A stretch of DNA of 64,000 nucleotides, taken from the NCBI GenBank assembly GCA_003314535.1, contig POSG01000004.1, positions 124,001 through 188,000 on the forward strand, written 5' to 3'. This DNA comes from Geobacter sp. (GTDB lineage: Bacteria; Desulfobacterota; Desulfuromonadia; Geobacterales; Geobacteraceae). The position numbers and the translations under genes are program-made. Below, one piece after another: positions 50,475 through 59,926 of this stretch. Position 1 is the first letter of the stretch; each line of letters starts with the position of its first letter. The notes below the pieces were generated by a model. That model had not been told where the DNA came from. It worked only from the letters and a program-made list of their open reading frames with translations, and searched no databases.

Positions 50475-51344
50475 TCAGGCCGGCAACAGGGCGATATCGC
50501 CGGTTTGCGCAACAATTGGTGAAAGGAAGTTCTTCATCTTTTTCAAGGCGCCTTCCTCGATCTGGCGGACCCTTTCCCGCGAGATCGAGAAGTGGTCGGC
50601 TATTTCCTGGAGCGTCATGGGCTCTTCCGCGGTGACGCGGTTTTCGATGACGAACCGTTCCTTTTCGTTGAGACGGGACATGATGCTGGAAATTTCCCTC
50701 TCAAGGAGCGCGGCCTCCTGGTTTTCCGCCAGGACCTCTTCCTGGTTCATCCTGTCGTCGGCGAGGTTGTCGAGAAGCGTGGTGCCTTCGCCGTCCGCCG
50801 TCTCGGAGTCGAGGGAATAGTCACCGCGCATGCGTTGCTCCATTTCAACGACTTCAGATTCCTTCACGTCAAGGGCCTGGGATGTGGCCGGCAGATCGTC
50901 TTCGCCGAACATGTTCTTAATGGCGTTCTTCGCCTGGTTGAGCTTGAAAAAGAGCTTTCTCTGCGCCTGGGTCGTACCGATCTTGAGCAGGCTCCAGGTG
51001 GATATGATGTAATTCTGTATATAGGCGCGTATCCACCACACTGCGTAGGATATGAGGCGGAACCCCTTGTACGGGTTGAATTTGCGCACCGCCATCATCA
51101 GACCCACGTTGCCTTCCTGTATGAGGTCCAGCATTTTCATGCCGTAGGCCCGGTACTCACCCGCAACCTTTACCACGAAGCGCAGGTTCGCGGTGATCAG
51201 GGTCTGGGCCGCGCTCAGGTCCTGCTCTTCGTAAAGCTTCACGGCAAGCCGGTATTCCTCCTCGGCCGACAGCACCGGGAAACGCCTGATTTCGGCCAGG
51301 TAGCGACTCATGTTGTCGGATATTACGGGTAATGCCGCGGTCAT
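50475..51344 (-). CDS. rpoH: RNA polymerase heat-shock sigma factor, RpoH
   Basis: 289 residues from ATG 51344 (GGGAGGTAG upstream). Region 2 (LDLIQEGNVGLMMAVRKF, SYAVWWIRAYIQNYII), the RpoH box QRKLFFKLN and region 4.2 (LQEIADHFSISRERVRQIE). The RpoH box and length distinguish it from RpoD. A perfect CIRCE operator precedes it, so HrcA represses it, and it then activates the rest of the heat-shock regulon. Confidence 0.92.
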   Translation of the reverse strand: MTAALPVISDNMSRYLAEIRRFPVLSAEEEYRLAVKLYEEQDLSAAQTLITANLRFVVKVAGEYRAYGMKMLDLIQEGNVGLMMAVRKFNPYKGFRLISYAVWWIRAYIQNYIISTWSLLKIGTTQAQRKLFFKLNQAKNAIKNMFGEDDLPATSQALDVKESEVVEMEQRMRGDYSLDSETADGEGTTLLDNLADDRMNQEEVLAENQEAALLEREISSIMSRLNEKERFVIENRVTAEEPMTLQEIADHFSISRERVRQIEEGALKKMKNFLSPIVAQTGDIALLPA

Positions 51345-51400
51345 GGAAACTACCTCCCTTTGTTGCTGAATTTTACGATGATGCATTCTGCTGACACATA

Positions 51401-51427
51401 TTAGCACTCATTGCAAGTGAGTGCTAA
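51401..51427. promoter_or_regulatory. CIRCE element, HrcA operator
   Basis: TTAGCACTC, nine bases, GAGTGCTAA: a perfect match to the CIRCE consensus. It lies just downstream of the predicted rpoH promoter at 51432-51460 and 57 bases before the ATG, where binding would block transcription. Confidence 0.95.
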
Positions 51428-51431
51428 AAAA

Positions 51432-51460
51432 TATATACCAAGAAATTCAATGCATTTCAA
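51432..51460 (-). promoter_or_regulatory. Promoter of rpoH
   Basis: Minus strand TTGAAA (51455-51460) and TATATA (51432-51437), 17-base spacer, abutting the CIRCE element. Confidence 0.65.
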
Positions 51461-51614
51461 CAGGAAAAATCGGACGGGGACATGACAGCGCACTGAACCG
51501 GGTTTTAGCCAGACTGAAACGATCATGAAAATTCCTTGCCCGCCTGTCCGTTCTATGCTACACATTTACCTGACTGAAAAGGTTGAAATCAGGCCCAGAC
51601 TGGAGGTAGCAGGT

Positions 51615-52688
51615 ATGGAATTGAAGGTTCTTTCCCTTCCCGAAGACAAAAGGAAGGACAAATTTACGGATGAATCCAAGCTCGGGTTCGGCAAGATTTT
51701 CACTGATCATATGCTGCTCGTCGAATGGAAAACCGGCAAGGGGTGGGTCGATGCAAGGATACAGCCCTACGGGCCATTCGTACTGGATCCATCCTGCCTT
51801 GTTTTTCACTATGCCCAGGAGATTTTCGAGGGCCTCAAGGCATACAAGTGGAGTGACGGAACGATTGCCCTTTTCCGCCCGGAGATGAATGCGCGGCGCT
51901 TCAACCTTTCGGCTGAACGGCTCTGCATGCCCCAGCTGCCTGAAGAGTTCTTCGTCGACAGCATTGCCGAGCTGGTCCGGCTGGAAAAGGACTGGGTGCC
52001 GGGAGCGGAGGGGACATCCCTCTACATTCGTCCGGCAATGATAGCGGTCGAACCGGTCCTGGGCGTCAAGACCTCGGACCATTACTATTATTACGTGATC
52101 CTTTCCCCGGTCGGCGCTTACTATGCCTCGGGTTTCAACCCGGTCAAGATCCTTGTCGAAGACCGTTATGTGCGCTCGGTTCCTGGCGGCACCGGTGAGG
52201 CAAAAACCGGCGGCAACTATGCGTCGTCGCTGAAAGCAGGTCTGGAGGCAAAGAAGAAAGGTTTCGACCAGGTCCTGTGGCTGGATGGCGTGCAGCGTCG
52301 CTATGTGGATGAAGTCGGGGCAATGAACATGTTCTTTGCCTATGAAGACCGGGTTGTGACTGCGCCGCTTAACGGCTCCATCCTGAGCGGAGTTACGCGC
52401 GATTCCGTGCTCAAGCTGGCGGACCACCTGGGCTTCAAGGCCGAGGAATGCAAGATCGAGATCAACCAGCTGGTGGCCGACATCAAGGCAGGCAAGGTGA
52501 AGGAAGCTTTCGGCAGTGGCACGGCTGCGGTCATCAGCCCCGTCGGAGTACTCGGCTACAAGGGAGAAAGCATAACGGTGGGCGATGGCGGGGTCGGAAA
52601 CCTGACCCGGAAGCTCTACGATACGCTGACCGGGATCCAGACCGGCAAACTTCCGGACACGTTCGGATGGGTGCGCAAGATTGCCTGA
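51615..52688 (+). CDS. ilvE: Branched-chain amino acid aminotransferase, class II
   Basis: 357-residue PLP enzyme transferring amino groups for valine, leucine and isoleucine. Fold type IV BCAT2 marks: VFHYAQEIFEGLKAYK, SLYIRPAMIA, GTGEAKTGGNYASSL with the PLP Lys expected in GEAKTGGNY, and VDEVGAMNMFF. Start ATG 51615 has GGAGG eight bases upstream; the longer frame from 51525 is not used. Seven bases before a small Cys-rich gene. Confidence 0.92.
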   Translation: MELKVLSLPEDKRKDKFTDESKLGFGKIFTDHMLLVEWKTGKGWVDARIQPYGPFVLDPSCLVFHYAQEIFEGLKAYKWSDGTIALFRPEMNARRFNLSAERLCMPQLPEEFFVDSIAELVRLEKDWVPGAEGTSLYIRPAMIAVEPVLGVKTSDHYYYYVILSPVGAYYASGFNPVKILVEDRYVRSVPGGTGEAKTGGNYASSLKAGLEAKKKGFDQVLWLDGVQRRYVDEVGAMNMFFAYEDRVVTAPLNGSILSGVTRDSVLKLADHLGFKAEECKIEINQLVADIKAGKVKEAFGSGTAAVISPVGVLGYKGESITVGDGGVGNLTRKLYDTLTGIQTGKLPDTFGWVRKIA

Positions 52689-52695
52689 GAAGCAG

Positions 52696-52848
52696 ATGAA
52701 ACCGCAACCGCCGGCCAACAGGCTGTGCCTTTCATGCCGCAGGCACTGCAAGCAGTTCCACTCCGTGGTGATCGCCAGCTGTCCGCGCTATTACCCGGGT
52801 CCCAAAATGAAGAAGGAAGACTGGCGCCAAATGGAGCTGGGATTCTGA
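52696..52848 (+). CDS. Small Cys-rich (zinc-ribbon-like) protein, 50 residues
   Basis: Starts at ATG 52696, seven bases after the ilvE stop. The pattern CLSCRRHC (Cys11, 14, 18) with a fourth Cys in ASCPRYYPGP is metal-site-like. No known family recalled with certainty. Weak ribosome site (GAGAAG), so it may be made by coupling to ilvE. A terminator follows at 52915. Confidence 0.6.
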   Translation: MKPQPPANRLCLSCRRHCKQFHSVVIASCPRYYPGPKMKKEDWRQMELGF

Positions 52849-52914
52849 AGCAGGGTTCTGGTGGGTACATGCTCAGGGTAGTTCGGAGACCTGCCGCCAT
52901 AATACGTTTTTGAA

Positions 52915-52947
52915 AATTAAGCCCCGTGGTTTTCCCGGGGCTTAATT
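52915..52947 (+). terminator. Intrinsic terminator after ilvE
   Basis: AATTAAGCCCCG (52915-52926) pairs with CGGGGCTTAATT (52936-52947), then CTTATG; the A/T-rich ends let it act in either direction. Confidence 0.8.
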
Positions 52948-53000
52948 CTTATGGTGAAGAATGGATAAACCTGACATGACGGATGAAAGGGGGGCTGTAG

Positions 53001-53600
53001 ATGAAAATTATCGGACTTACCGGCGGAATAGCCTCCGGGAAAAGCCTCGTGGCAGGCATGCTTGCGTCGTGGGGGGCGGTTGTCGTGGATGCCGACAAGC
53101 TGGCCCGGGAGGTTGTGGAGCCGGGGGGGTCTGCCTTTCAATGCATAGTGGAGAGGTTTGGCGGCGAAGTGGTGGCGGATGACGGGACACTAGACCGGAA
53201 GGCTCTCGGCCGCATTGTGTTCGCGGACGCCGATGCCCGCAGGGACCTGGAAAAGATCGTGCATCCTGCGATTGCCGAGCTTGCGAACCGGCGCTTCGAG
53301 AAAGAGCGCCAATGCGGAACCCGATTGCTCTTCTACGTAGTGCCGCTGCTTTTCGAAACCTGCATGGAAGCGCGGTTCGACGAGATATGGCTGGTCTTCG
53401 TGGATGCCGAAACCCAGGTCGCCCGGCTCATTAAGCGTGACGGCATATGCCGGGCGGAAGCCCTGCAGAAGATCGGCTCGCAATGGCCCCTGCAGGAGAA
53501 AATTGCCCGTTCCCACGTGGTGATCGACAACAGCGGTGATCCCCTGGCCACCGAGAAGCGTGCCCGCAGGGAGTGGGAGCGGCTTTCGCAAGCAGGTTAG
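53001..53600 (+). CDS. coaE: Dephospho-CoA kinase
   Basis: 199-residue P-loop kinase that phosphorylates dephospho-CoA to CoA. Walker A LTGGIASGKS (residues 6-15), DADKLAREVV, HP(A)I with KIVHPAIAEL, and VPLLFET. Length is usual. It follows an ilvE terminator and begins with a GGGG ribosome-site run 9-13 bases upstream. The product serves the CoA need of the acetyl-CoA forming pathway, but placement gives no specific link. Confidence 0.93.
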   Translation: MKIIGLTGGIASGKSLVAGMLASWGAVVVDADKLAREVVEPGGSAFQCIVERFGGEVVADDGTLDRKALGRIVFADADARRDLEKIVHPAIAELANRRFEKERQCGTRLLFYVVPLLFETCMEARFDEIWLVFVDAETQVARLIKRDGICRAEALQKIGSQWPLQEKIARSHVVIDNSGDPLATEKRARREWERLSQAG

Positions 53601-53623
53601 CCTGCCTGTGAAAACTAATCACA

Positions 53624-54406
53624 TCACCGGTGGAATCCGAGTTTCATGGAGATGTCTTCGGCAGCTTTTTTCACCAGCGGGATGAGCTCGCGATCAATCC
53701 TCTCCATTGAAAGGCGCATGGAAGGTCCGGAAATGCTCACTGCGCCGATTATCCGCCTTGTGTAGTCGCGGATCGGAGCGCTGACGCACCGGACCCCGAC
53801 GTCCAGCTCTTCATCGTCGATGGCATATCCCTCTTCTGCCACCTTCAGGAGGTGCTTCTTCAGTTCGTCCCGGTCAGTGATGGTGTTCGAGGTGAATGCC
53901 TTCAGTTCCTGGGTGGGGAGGTATTGTTCGAGTTCCTCTTCGTTCAGGTGGGCGATCTGCACCTTACCGGCTGCGGTGCAATGTGCCGGCAGGCGGGAAC
54001 CGACCCGTGGCACCACGCGGACCGTGAGGTCGGTTTCTACCACGTCGAGGTAGATGATATGGAAATCCTTCAGGATCGCCACGTAGGACGTCTCGTTGCA
54101 TATCCTCACCACCTCTTCCAGTACCGGCCGCGATTGGCGCAAAAGGCCCATCTGCTTGACGAAGGTCTGCCCGAGCTCCAGGGTCTTGAGCCCAAGGCGG
54201 TAGTTCTCGGTGACCTTGTTCTGCTCTATGTATCCATGCGACTCGAGGGTGGCCAGTAACCTGAAAACGTTGTTCTTGTGCAGTTTGAGACGTTTGCTCA
54301 GTTCGGTCACGCCAAGTTCGTCCACGTCTTCGTGAAACTGCTCCAAGAGCTCCAGCGCATGGGAAACGGATTGTATCAGGTAATCGGTTTTTTCTTTCTT
54401 TGCCAT
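53624..54406 (-). CDS. IclR-family transcriptional regulator
   Basis: 260 residues from ATG 54406. N-terminal winged helix-turn-helix (VTELSKRLKLHKNNVFRLLATLESHGYI) and a C-terminal effector-binding GAF-like IclR domain (YVAILKDFHIIYLDVVE, LPAHCTAAGK, RCVSAPIRD). The basic 33-residue extension before it is not used. No neighbour hints at its target; it faces coaE tail to tail. Confidence 0.85.
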   Translation of the reverse strand: MAKKEKTDYLIQSVSHALELLEQFHEDVDELGVTELSKRLKLHKNNVFRLLATLESHGYIEQNKVTENYRLGLKTLELGQTFVKQMGLLRQSRPVLEEVVRICNETSYVAILKDFHIIYLDVVETDLTVRVVPRVGSRLPAHCTAAGKVQIAHLNEEELEQYLPTQELKAFTSNTITDRDELKKHLLKVAEEGYAIDDEELDVGVRCVSAPIRDYTRRIIGAVSISGPSMRLSMERIDRELIPLVKKAAEDISMKLGFHR

Positions 54407-54530
54407 GATAAGCTGCCTTCTTTGCGGTGCGCGAAGGAGGGGTACCTGGAGTGGGGATTTACTGAAGGGTTTCTTCTCCATCCGGGTACGATTCGCCTCG
54501 GGCACTCCGGGGATATCGTCCCATCTTTTG

Positions 54531-54672
54531 CAGGTGTTGAAAAACTATTGAGGAGCCCATCTGCGACGTTGCGCGGTGCTCATACGCCCGCCTATCTAAT
54601 TGATATGTCTCGTTAGCTAGCGCTCCGTGCGCCTTGCAACTGGACTTCCTCGTTACGTTTTTCAACAGCCTG
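54531..54672 (+). repeat. 142-bp dispersed repeat, family B, copy 3
   Basis: CAGGTGTTGAAAAACTATTG at the left and GTTTTTCAACAGCCTG at the right end. It fills the gap between the IclR gene and truD; the rest of that 451-bp gap shows no gene. Confidence 0.85.
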
Positions 54673-54857
54673 CTCGGGATACGCTGCAATGTTCTTGCTG
54701 TTTTATTAAAGCCTTGCCGTGATGTTTGCATGAAAGTCAAATTCGGCGGCAGTGGCTCGGAACCATTTAATAAAAATGAGAAAATATGATTGTCTAAAGA
54801 TAGAGTATTGTTCTACTGTTGTCAAGGCTGAAAAGTGGCGCATTTGTGGGTTCCGGC

Positions 54858-56078
54858 TCAACGCCCTGCCGTCCATGGGCCGGGAGCGCCCTTCATTATT
54901 TCGCGCAGAACCGACGTGGCATATGCGCCCTTCGGCAGGGAGAACCTGAGCAGAAGACCGTCGTCATCCGCTTCGATCGCTATGTCGCCCAGTGGCACCC
55001 GCAACGGACGCCGCTCGCCCTCCATCCTGAGCCCTCCCGGCAGGTTGAATGCATTGAGGCTTATGCCTTCGGCATTCAGCTCATCCAATTCCATGGAAAG
55101 CGGCGCTCCGCCGGGCAGTTTCATCTTGCAGCCGAACATTGGGCCGCTGGGTGAAATTTCGAACTTTTCGGTTCTTTCCGCTTCGGCGGCTGCATCTTCG
55201 ACAATGAAACAGGCGCCGTTGTCATGCCGGAAGGCAAGATCTCCATCCATGACTGTGTCGATTGTGTTGAGGCGTTTCCCCAGCACACGATCGAACAGGT
55301 ATGACTGGTAGGCTGACAGGTAGAGTTTTTTCAGCCGTGGTGACACGCTTTCCAGTGCTTTTCCGTGGGCTTCGGGCCTTTTCAGAAGCCGCGCAACTAG
55401 TTCCCGCTCCGTCCGGCAGTGGCCGGGAAGCATCTCCAGGCTTGCCTGAAAGTCCCCCCGATGGTATGCCTCGACTGCTGAGCGCCACTGCTCATCCCTT
55501 ATCGTTGCGGGATTTCCCATCAAGGCGTCGGCTGCCGCTTTGAAATCTCCGCGCACCAACTCCTTTCCAATGAGATGGGAGTTGCCAAGGCTGCCATATC
55601 TTTGCAGGCCGAAATAATTGGGCACACCGCGGGCAGAGAGAACGGCAACAACCGCTTCCGCTTTTTTCAGGGCGTTTTCCGCCACATCCCGCACCCTTAT
55701 GGTGAAGCGGTTTCCGGCAAGGTGGCCCGGCTTCAGCTTGTTTCGGTGGCAGACTGCTGACAGAACCCTTATGCCGGCAAGGCTGACCGACAGGAGCCGG
55801 TCGGGATCGACGCGGGGGAAGGACAACGTCTGCCGGGTTACGCCCCGCGCATCCTTCATTCCTGCGTACCCGACCTCGCGTTCAGCGATTCCCAGGTGCC
55901 GCGAAAGCCGCCGGATGGCTTCAAGCGTGGTCATGCCACGCTTTTCGATTTCGGCGTAGGTATGCTCTCCGTCTCCTTGCGGCAGATAGAGGGGCATTTC
56001 CGTGACGGCGAAATCTTCTTGCGTTTCCTTGATGACGCCACCTGTTCCGGGAAGTTCCGGGGTGAGATAGGGATGCAT
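54858..56078 (-). CDS. truD: tRNA pseudouridine(13) synthase
   Basis: 406 residues from ATG 56078 (GAAGGAG upstream). The catalytic Asp is in GYAGMKDARGVTRQ, and NYFGLQRYGSLGNSHLIGKEL and the SAYQSYLFDRVL block are typical. TruD makes pseudouridine 13 in tRNA. It precedes trmB on the minus strand but with a 110-base gap on the other side of the start, so it is its own unit. Confidence 0.9.
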   Translation of the reverse strand: MHPYLTPELPGTGGVIKETQEDFAVTEMPLYLPQGDGEHTYAEIEKRGMTTLEAIRRLSRHLGIAEREVGYAGMKDARGVTRQTLSFPRVDPDRLLSVSLAGIRVLSAVCHRNKLKPGHLAGNRFTIRVRDVAENALKKAEAVVAVLSARGVPNYFGLQRYGSLGNSHLIGKELVRGDFKAAADALMGNPATIRDEQWRSAVEAYHRGDFQASLEMLPGHCRTERELVARLLKRPEAHGKALESVSPRLKKLYLSAYQSYLFDRVLGKRLNTIDTVMDGDLAFRHDNGACFIVEDAAAEAERTEKFEISPSGPMFGCKMKLPGGAPLSMELDELNAEGISLNAFNLPGGLRMEGERRPLRVPLGDIAIEADDDGLLLRFSLPKGAYATSVLREIMKGAPGPWTAGR

Positions 56079-56187
56079 GTATTGACTCCTTCGGAGTGCG
56101 CAAGGCTCAAGGAAAATATAATACGACAGGCACAAGGCACAGGGCGAAGAGATTAAGCTTTCCTTTGTCTTTTGCCTCAGTCTGCTT

Positions 56188-56835
56188 TCATGCTTTTATC
56201 TCGTGCATTGTGCCTGCCTTTCTGTAATGCACGAAATAGATCTTCTTTCCTTCGGCCATGAATTTCCGCATGTACTTTGAGAGGTGGTAGGCTTCCATTT
56301 CATGGCGGTACAGGTCGGGTGCAAGCTGGTTTGCGAAACCCTCCACGCCGGACATCATCCCGGCCACATCGATGCCGTAGTCATCAAAGTCAGTGGCAAA
56401 GTAGAAGTCGGCTCCGGGCGCCAGGTAGCCGTTGAGAAATTCGACGAAGCGGCGGCTGACCAGACGCCGCTTCCGATGCTTCTTCTTGGGCCAGGGGTCG
56501 GGGCAGTTGATGAAAACCGCGGAAAGAGATCCCTTCGGGATCCTTTCGGTGATGAACTGGCGGGCCTCTTCACGAAGGACCCGCACATTGGACAGCCCGC
56601 CGCTGTCGATCCTGCGGCAGGTCTTGTAGCAGCCCTTGTTGTAGAAGTCGATGGCGATGTAATTGGTGCCCGGGGAGTCCGCGGCGGTCTTGACGATGAA
56701 GTCGCCGATGCCGCAGCCGATTTCGAGGGCGAGCGGGTTGCCATTGCCGAAGATCGATTCCCAGTCAGCGGGCATGGCCAGGTTTTCCGCGCGAATGTAG
56801 TTGGGAGATTCTATCTGTATGAAGGATTGGGTCAT
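56188..56835 (-). CDS. trmB: tRNA (guanine-N7)-methyltransferase
   Basis: 215-residue SAM-dependent methyltransferase for m7G46 in tRNA. SAM site [12 protein letters not shown]; catalytic [15 protein letters not shown]; downstream [11 protein letters not shown]. Length normal. Next to truD, so a tRNA modification pair. Confidence 0.93.
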   Translation of the reverse strand: MTQSFIQIESPNYIRAENLAMPADWESIFGNGNPLALEIGCGIGDFIVKTAADSPGTNYIAIDFYNKGCYKTCRRIDSGGLSNVRVLREEARQFITERIPKGSLSAVFINCPDPWPKKKHRKRRLVSRRFVEFLNGYLAPGADFYFATDFDDYGIDVAGMMSGVEGFANQLAPDLYRHEMEAYHLSKYMRKFMAEGKKIYFVHYRKAGTMHEIKA

Positions 56836-56976
56836 GTTGTCACCTGCTTAAAACCAGATAAATTATCATATAAATGATGGATTCGCAAGAATCATCATGA
56901 CTAGTTCCCTTGCCATTTGCATCACACTGTGATATAGCTATCCATTTGAAATAGCGAAAAAAAAGGATCACCGTAC

Positions 56977-58377
56977 ATGAAATTCACCGAAATGGATCTC
57001 CCCCGGGAAGTTCTCCGGGGCATTGCTGATGCAGGATTTTGCGACTGCACGCCTATCCAGGAAAAGACCCTGCCCCTTGCCCTGGCCGGAAAGGATGTGG
57101 CCGGCCAGGCCCAGACCGGCACCGGCAAAACGGCGGCTTTTCTCATCACGCTCTTTACCAAACTCCTGAAAACCGACCGAAAGGCGAGAGAGAATCATCC
57201 CCTGGCGCTTATCCTGGCGCCGACGAGGGAACTGGTGGTTCAGATCGAGAATGATGCCAGGCTTCTCGGCGGCCATTGCGGTTTCAACATCCAGGCTATC
57301 TACGGCGGAGTGGATTACCAGAAACAGCGCGAAGCCCTCAAGGAGGGGGCTGATATCATCATCGGCACTCCCGGCAGGCTGATCGATTATCTGAAGCAGA
57401 AAGTATACAGCCTCAAGAATATCGAGGTCCTGGTCATCGACGAGGCGGACCGGATGTTCGACATGGGCTTCATTGCCGACCTGCGCTTCATCCTCAGGCG
57501 TCTGCCACCCTTTGACAAGCGCCAGAACATGATGTTTTCGGCCACGCTGAGCAGGAAGGTGATGGAACTGGCCTACGAATTCATGAACCTGCCGGAAAAG
57601 GTGTCCGCGACGCCGGAGAAAATGACTGCCGAACGGGTGGAGCAGGTGTTGTACCACGTGGCGAGCAGGGAGAAGTTCCCGCTTCTTCTGGGGCTCTTGC
57701 GCCGGGAGGGGATGGAGAGGACCATGGTGTTCGTGAACACCAAGCGGGAAGCGGAATTCCTGCGTGACCGGCTGAAAGCGAACGATTTCCCCTGCAAGCT
57801 CATTTCCGGCGACGTGGAGCAGAAAAAGCGCCTGCGCATCCTGGACGATTTCAGGGAGGGGAAACTGCCGATCCTCATCGCTACCGACGTGGCATCGCGG
57901 GGGCTGCACATCGACGGCGTCACGCACGTAATAAACTACGACCTTCCGCAGGATGCGGAAGATTATGTCCACCGCATCGGGCGCACCGCACGGGCCGGAG
58001 CAGAGGGCAAGGCCATCTCATTCGCGGACGAGGACGGCGCGTTTCACCTGGAAGCCATACAGGAATATTCAAAACAGAAGATTCCCGTCGAATGGGCGGA
58101 GGACGATCTGTTCGTCCATGACTACAAGCGGACGAAACCCAAGCCGAAAACATCGCCGGCAACCGCGGGCGCCAAGGGAAGGGCGGGGTGCGGCAGGACA
58201 GGCGATTCGAAGCCGAAACCGCAGGGAAGGAAAAAAGGGCCGGTAACCGAAGGGACCTCGCAGTCCGTACCGGCGGCGACTTCTCCCGAAGCGGCAGGCG
58301 GGGAGGGAGCCGAGAAGAAAAAGCGGCGCCGCCGTACGCGCAGAAGAAAACCTGCCGGAGAGGGAGAGAAACCATGA
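56977..58377 (+). CDS. rhlE: DEAD-box RNA helicase, RhlE/RhlB-like
   Basis: 466 residues. Q motif FCDCTPIQ, Walker A AQTGTGKT (45-52), [16 protein letters not shown] (155-158), [14 protein letters not shown] and [10 protein letters not shown]. The tail after about 385 is basic and low in complexity, ending with runs of K/R ([10 protein letters not shown]), typical of RNA-binding tails. RhlB is the other possibility. The stop overlaps the queC start. Confidence 0.9.
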   Translation: MKFTEMDLPREVLRGIADAGFCDCTPIQEKTLPLALAGKDVAGQAQTGTGKTAAFLITLFTKLLKTDRKARENHPLALILAPTRELVVQIENDARLLGGHCGFNIQAIYGGVDYQKQREALKEGADIIIGTPGRLIDYLKQKVYSLKNIEVLVIDEADRMFDMGFIADLRFILRRLPPFDKRQNMMFSATLSRKVMELAYEFMNLPEKVSATPEKMTAERVEQVLYHVASREKFPLLLGLLRREGMERTMVFVNTKREAEFLRDRLKANDFPCKLISGDVEQKKRLRILDDFREGKLPILIATDVASRGLHIDGVTHVINYDLPQDAEDYVHRIGRTARAGAEGKAISFADEDGAFHLEAIQEYSKQKIPVEWAEDDLFVHDYKRTKPKPKTSPATAGAKGRAGCGRTGDSKPKPQGRKKGPVTEGTSQSVPAATSPEAAGGEGAEKKKRRRRTRRRKPAGEGEKP

Positions 58378-59063
58378 TGCGAAAGGCGGTGGTACTCTAC
58401 AGCGGCGGTCTCGATTCCACCACGTGTCTTGCAATTGCCAGGTCCGAGGGCTTCGAACCCTATGCCATGAGTTTCGCTTACGGCCAGCGGCACAAGGCTG
58501 AGCTGGAAATGGCCAGGGAGAATGCCAGGACCATGGGGGCGGCGGAGCACCTGCTGGTCGACTTCGACCTGAGGAAAATAGGCGGCAGCGCCCTGACTGC
58601 AGAGATCGACGTCCCCAAGGGGGGGGTGGGAAACGATATCCCGGTAACTTATGTGCCGGCGCGAAACACCATTTTCCTCTCCTTTGCATTGGGATGGGCC
58701 GAGGTCCTGGGCGCCTTCGACATCTATATCGGGGTAAACGCCCTTGATTACTCGGGGTATCCCGACTGCCGCCCCGAATATGTCGCTGCTTTCGAAACCC
58801 TGGCAAATCTTGCCACCAAGGTTGCGGTGGAGGGGAAGGGGCGGTACCGGATCCACACCCCCCTGATACATCTGACCAAGGCGGAGATCATCCGGAAAGG
58901 GCTTGCCCTGGGAGTGGATTACGGCAGAACCCATTCCTGCTACGACCCGACGCCCGAAGGACTGGCGTGCGGCAGGTGCGATTCCTGCCGCCTCAGGCTC
59001 AAGGGCTTTGCCGAGGCGGGGGTGGAAGACCCGGTGCGCTATGTGGCGGGAGATGGAGAATGA
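58374..59063 (+). CDS. queC: 7-cyano-7-deazaguanine synthase
   Basis: 229-residue PP-loop enzyme that turns 7-carboxy-7-deazaguanine into preQ0 in queuosine synthesis. ATP motif YSGGLDST at the N-terminus, zinc Cys in the C-terminal [11 protein letters not shown] region, and [13 protein letters not shown]-type block [17 protein letters not shown] overlap with the helicase and with folE2, so a coupled trio. Confidence 0.93.
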   Translation: MMRKAVVLYSGGLDSTTCLAIARSEGFEPYAMSFAYGQRHKAELEMARENARTMGAAEHLLVDFDLRKIGGSALTAEIDVPKGGVGNDIPVTYVPARNTIFLSFALGWAEVLGAFDIYIGVNALDYSGYPDCRPEYVAAFETLANLATKVAVEGKGRYRIHTPLIHLTKAEIIRKGLALGVDYGRTHSCYDPTPEGLACGRCDSCRLRLKGFAEAGVEDPVRYVAGDGE

Positions 59064-59899
59064 CAGGCCTTCGCGACGTGCAGAAATCGAGGGACTACCG
59101 CAAGCTGGCCATCAACAAGGTGGGCGTGAAGGACGTTTCCTATCCCATCGTGGTCATGGACAAGCATAACGCTTTCCAGCACACCGTGGCGCGTGTCAAC
59201 ATGTACGTGGACCTGCCGCACCACTTCAAGGGCACCCACATGAGCCGTTTCGTGGAAATCCTCAACGCCCACAGGAAAGACATGGCGCTGGACAAGATGG
59301 AGACCACCCTGCAGAAGATCAAGGACCGGCTCGGGGCCAGCAGGGCGCACCTGGAAATGGAGTTCCCCTATTTCATAGAAAAGCGGGCCCCGGTTTCCGG
59401 CGCGGCAAGCCTCATGGAGTATGACTGCCGGTTTATCGCAAGCCTTTCGGAGGAGTTCGACTTCGTACTGGAGATCCGGGTTCCGGTTACCTCCCTCTGC
59501 CCATGCAGCAAGGAGTTGAGCCGGTTCGGCGCCCATAACCAGCGGGGCGTGATCACTGCGCAGGTTCGTTATCGGGATTTCGTCTGGATCGAGGATCTGG
59601 TGGCTGTCATCGAGGAATGCGGCAGCAGCCCCGTATACTCGCTCCTGAAGAGGGAGGATGAGAAACATGTCACCGAAATGGCCTTCGAGAACCCCCGGTT
59701 CGTGGAGGACATGGTCCGGGAGGCGGCGCTGCGCCTGCAGAAGATGAACAACGTGACCTGGTTCTCAGTCTCGGCGGAAAACTTCGAGTCGATCCACAAC
59801 CACTCTGCCTATGCATCCATCGAAATGGACAAGCGGCAATCCCCAGCAGGTCCGGAATCTGTGGATAAACCTGTTGAAAAACGGCCAAGGTGTGGATAA
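59060..59899 (+). CDS. folE2: GTP cyclohydrolase FolE2 (type IB)
   Basis: 279 residues. Blocks [30 protein letters not shown] and [19 protein letters not shown] identify FolE2/MptA, which makes dihydroneopterin triphosphate, the shared first precursor for folate and queuosine. I first considered QueF, but the long SLCPCSKE motif and length are FolE2. Start overlaps queC (ATGA), matching the queuosine role. Confidence 0.93.
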   Translation: MTGLRDVQKSRDYRKLAINKVGVKDVSYPIVVMDKHNAFQHTVARVNMYVDLPHHFKGTHMSRFVEILNAHRKDMALDKMETTLQKIKDRLGASRAHLEMEFPYFIEKRAPVSGAASLMEYDCRFIASLSEEFDFVLEIRVPVTSLCPCSKELSRFGAHNQRGVITAQVRYRDFVWIEDLVAVIEECGSSPVYSLLKREDEKHVTEMAFENPRFVEDMVREAALRLQKMNNVTWFSVSAENFESIHNHSAYASIEMDKRQSPAGPESVDKPVEKRPRCG

Positions 59900-59926
59900 A
59901 GCTATTTCCCGTCGCGCTTTTCTACC

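Noticed and set aside
59868-59884. GTTGAAAAACGG near the end of folE2 as another family B copy
   Set aside because: Only the first dozen bases match; no rest of the element follows.
59060-59899. queF rather than folE2
   Set aside because: [19 protein letters not shown] and the 279-residue length fit FolE2, not QueF.
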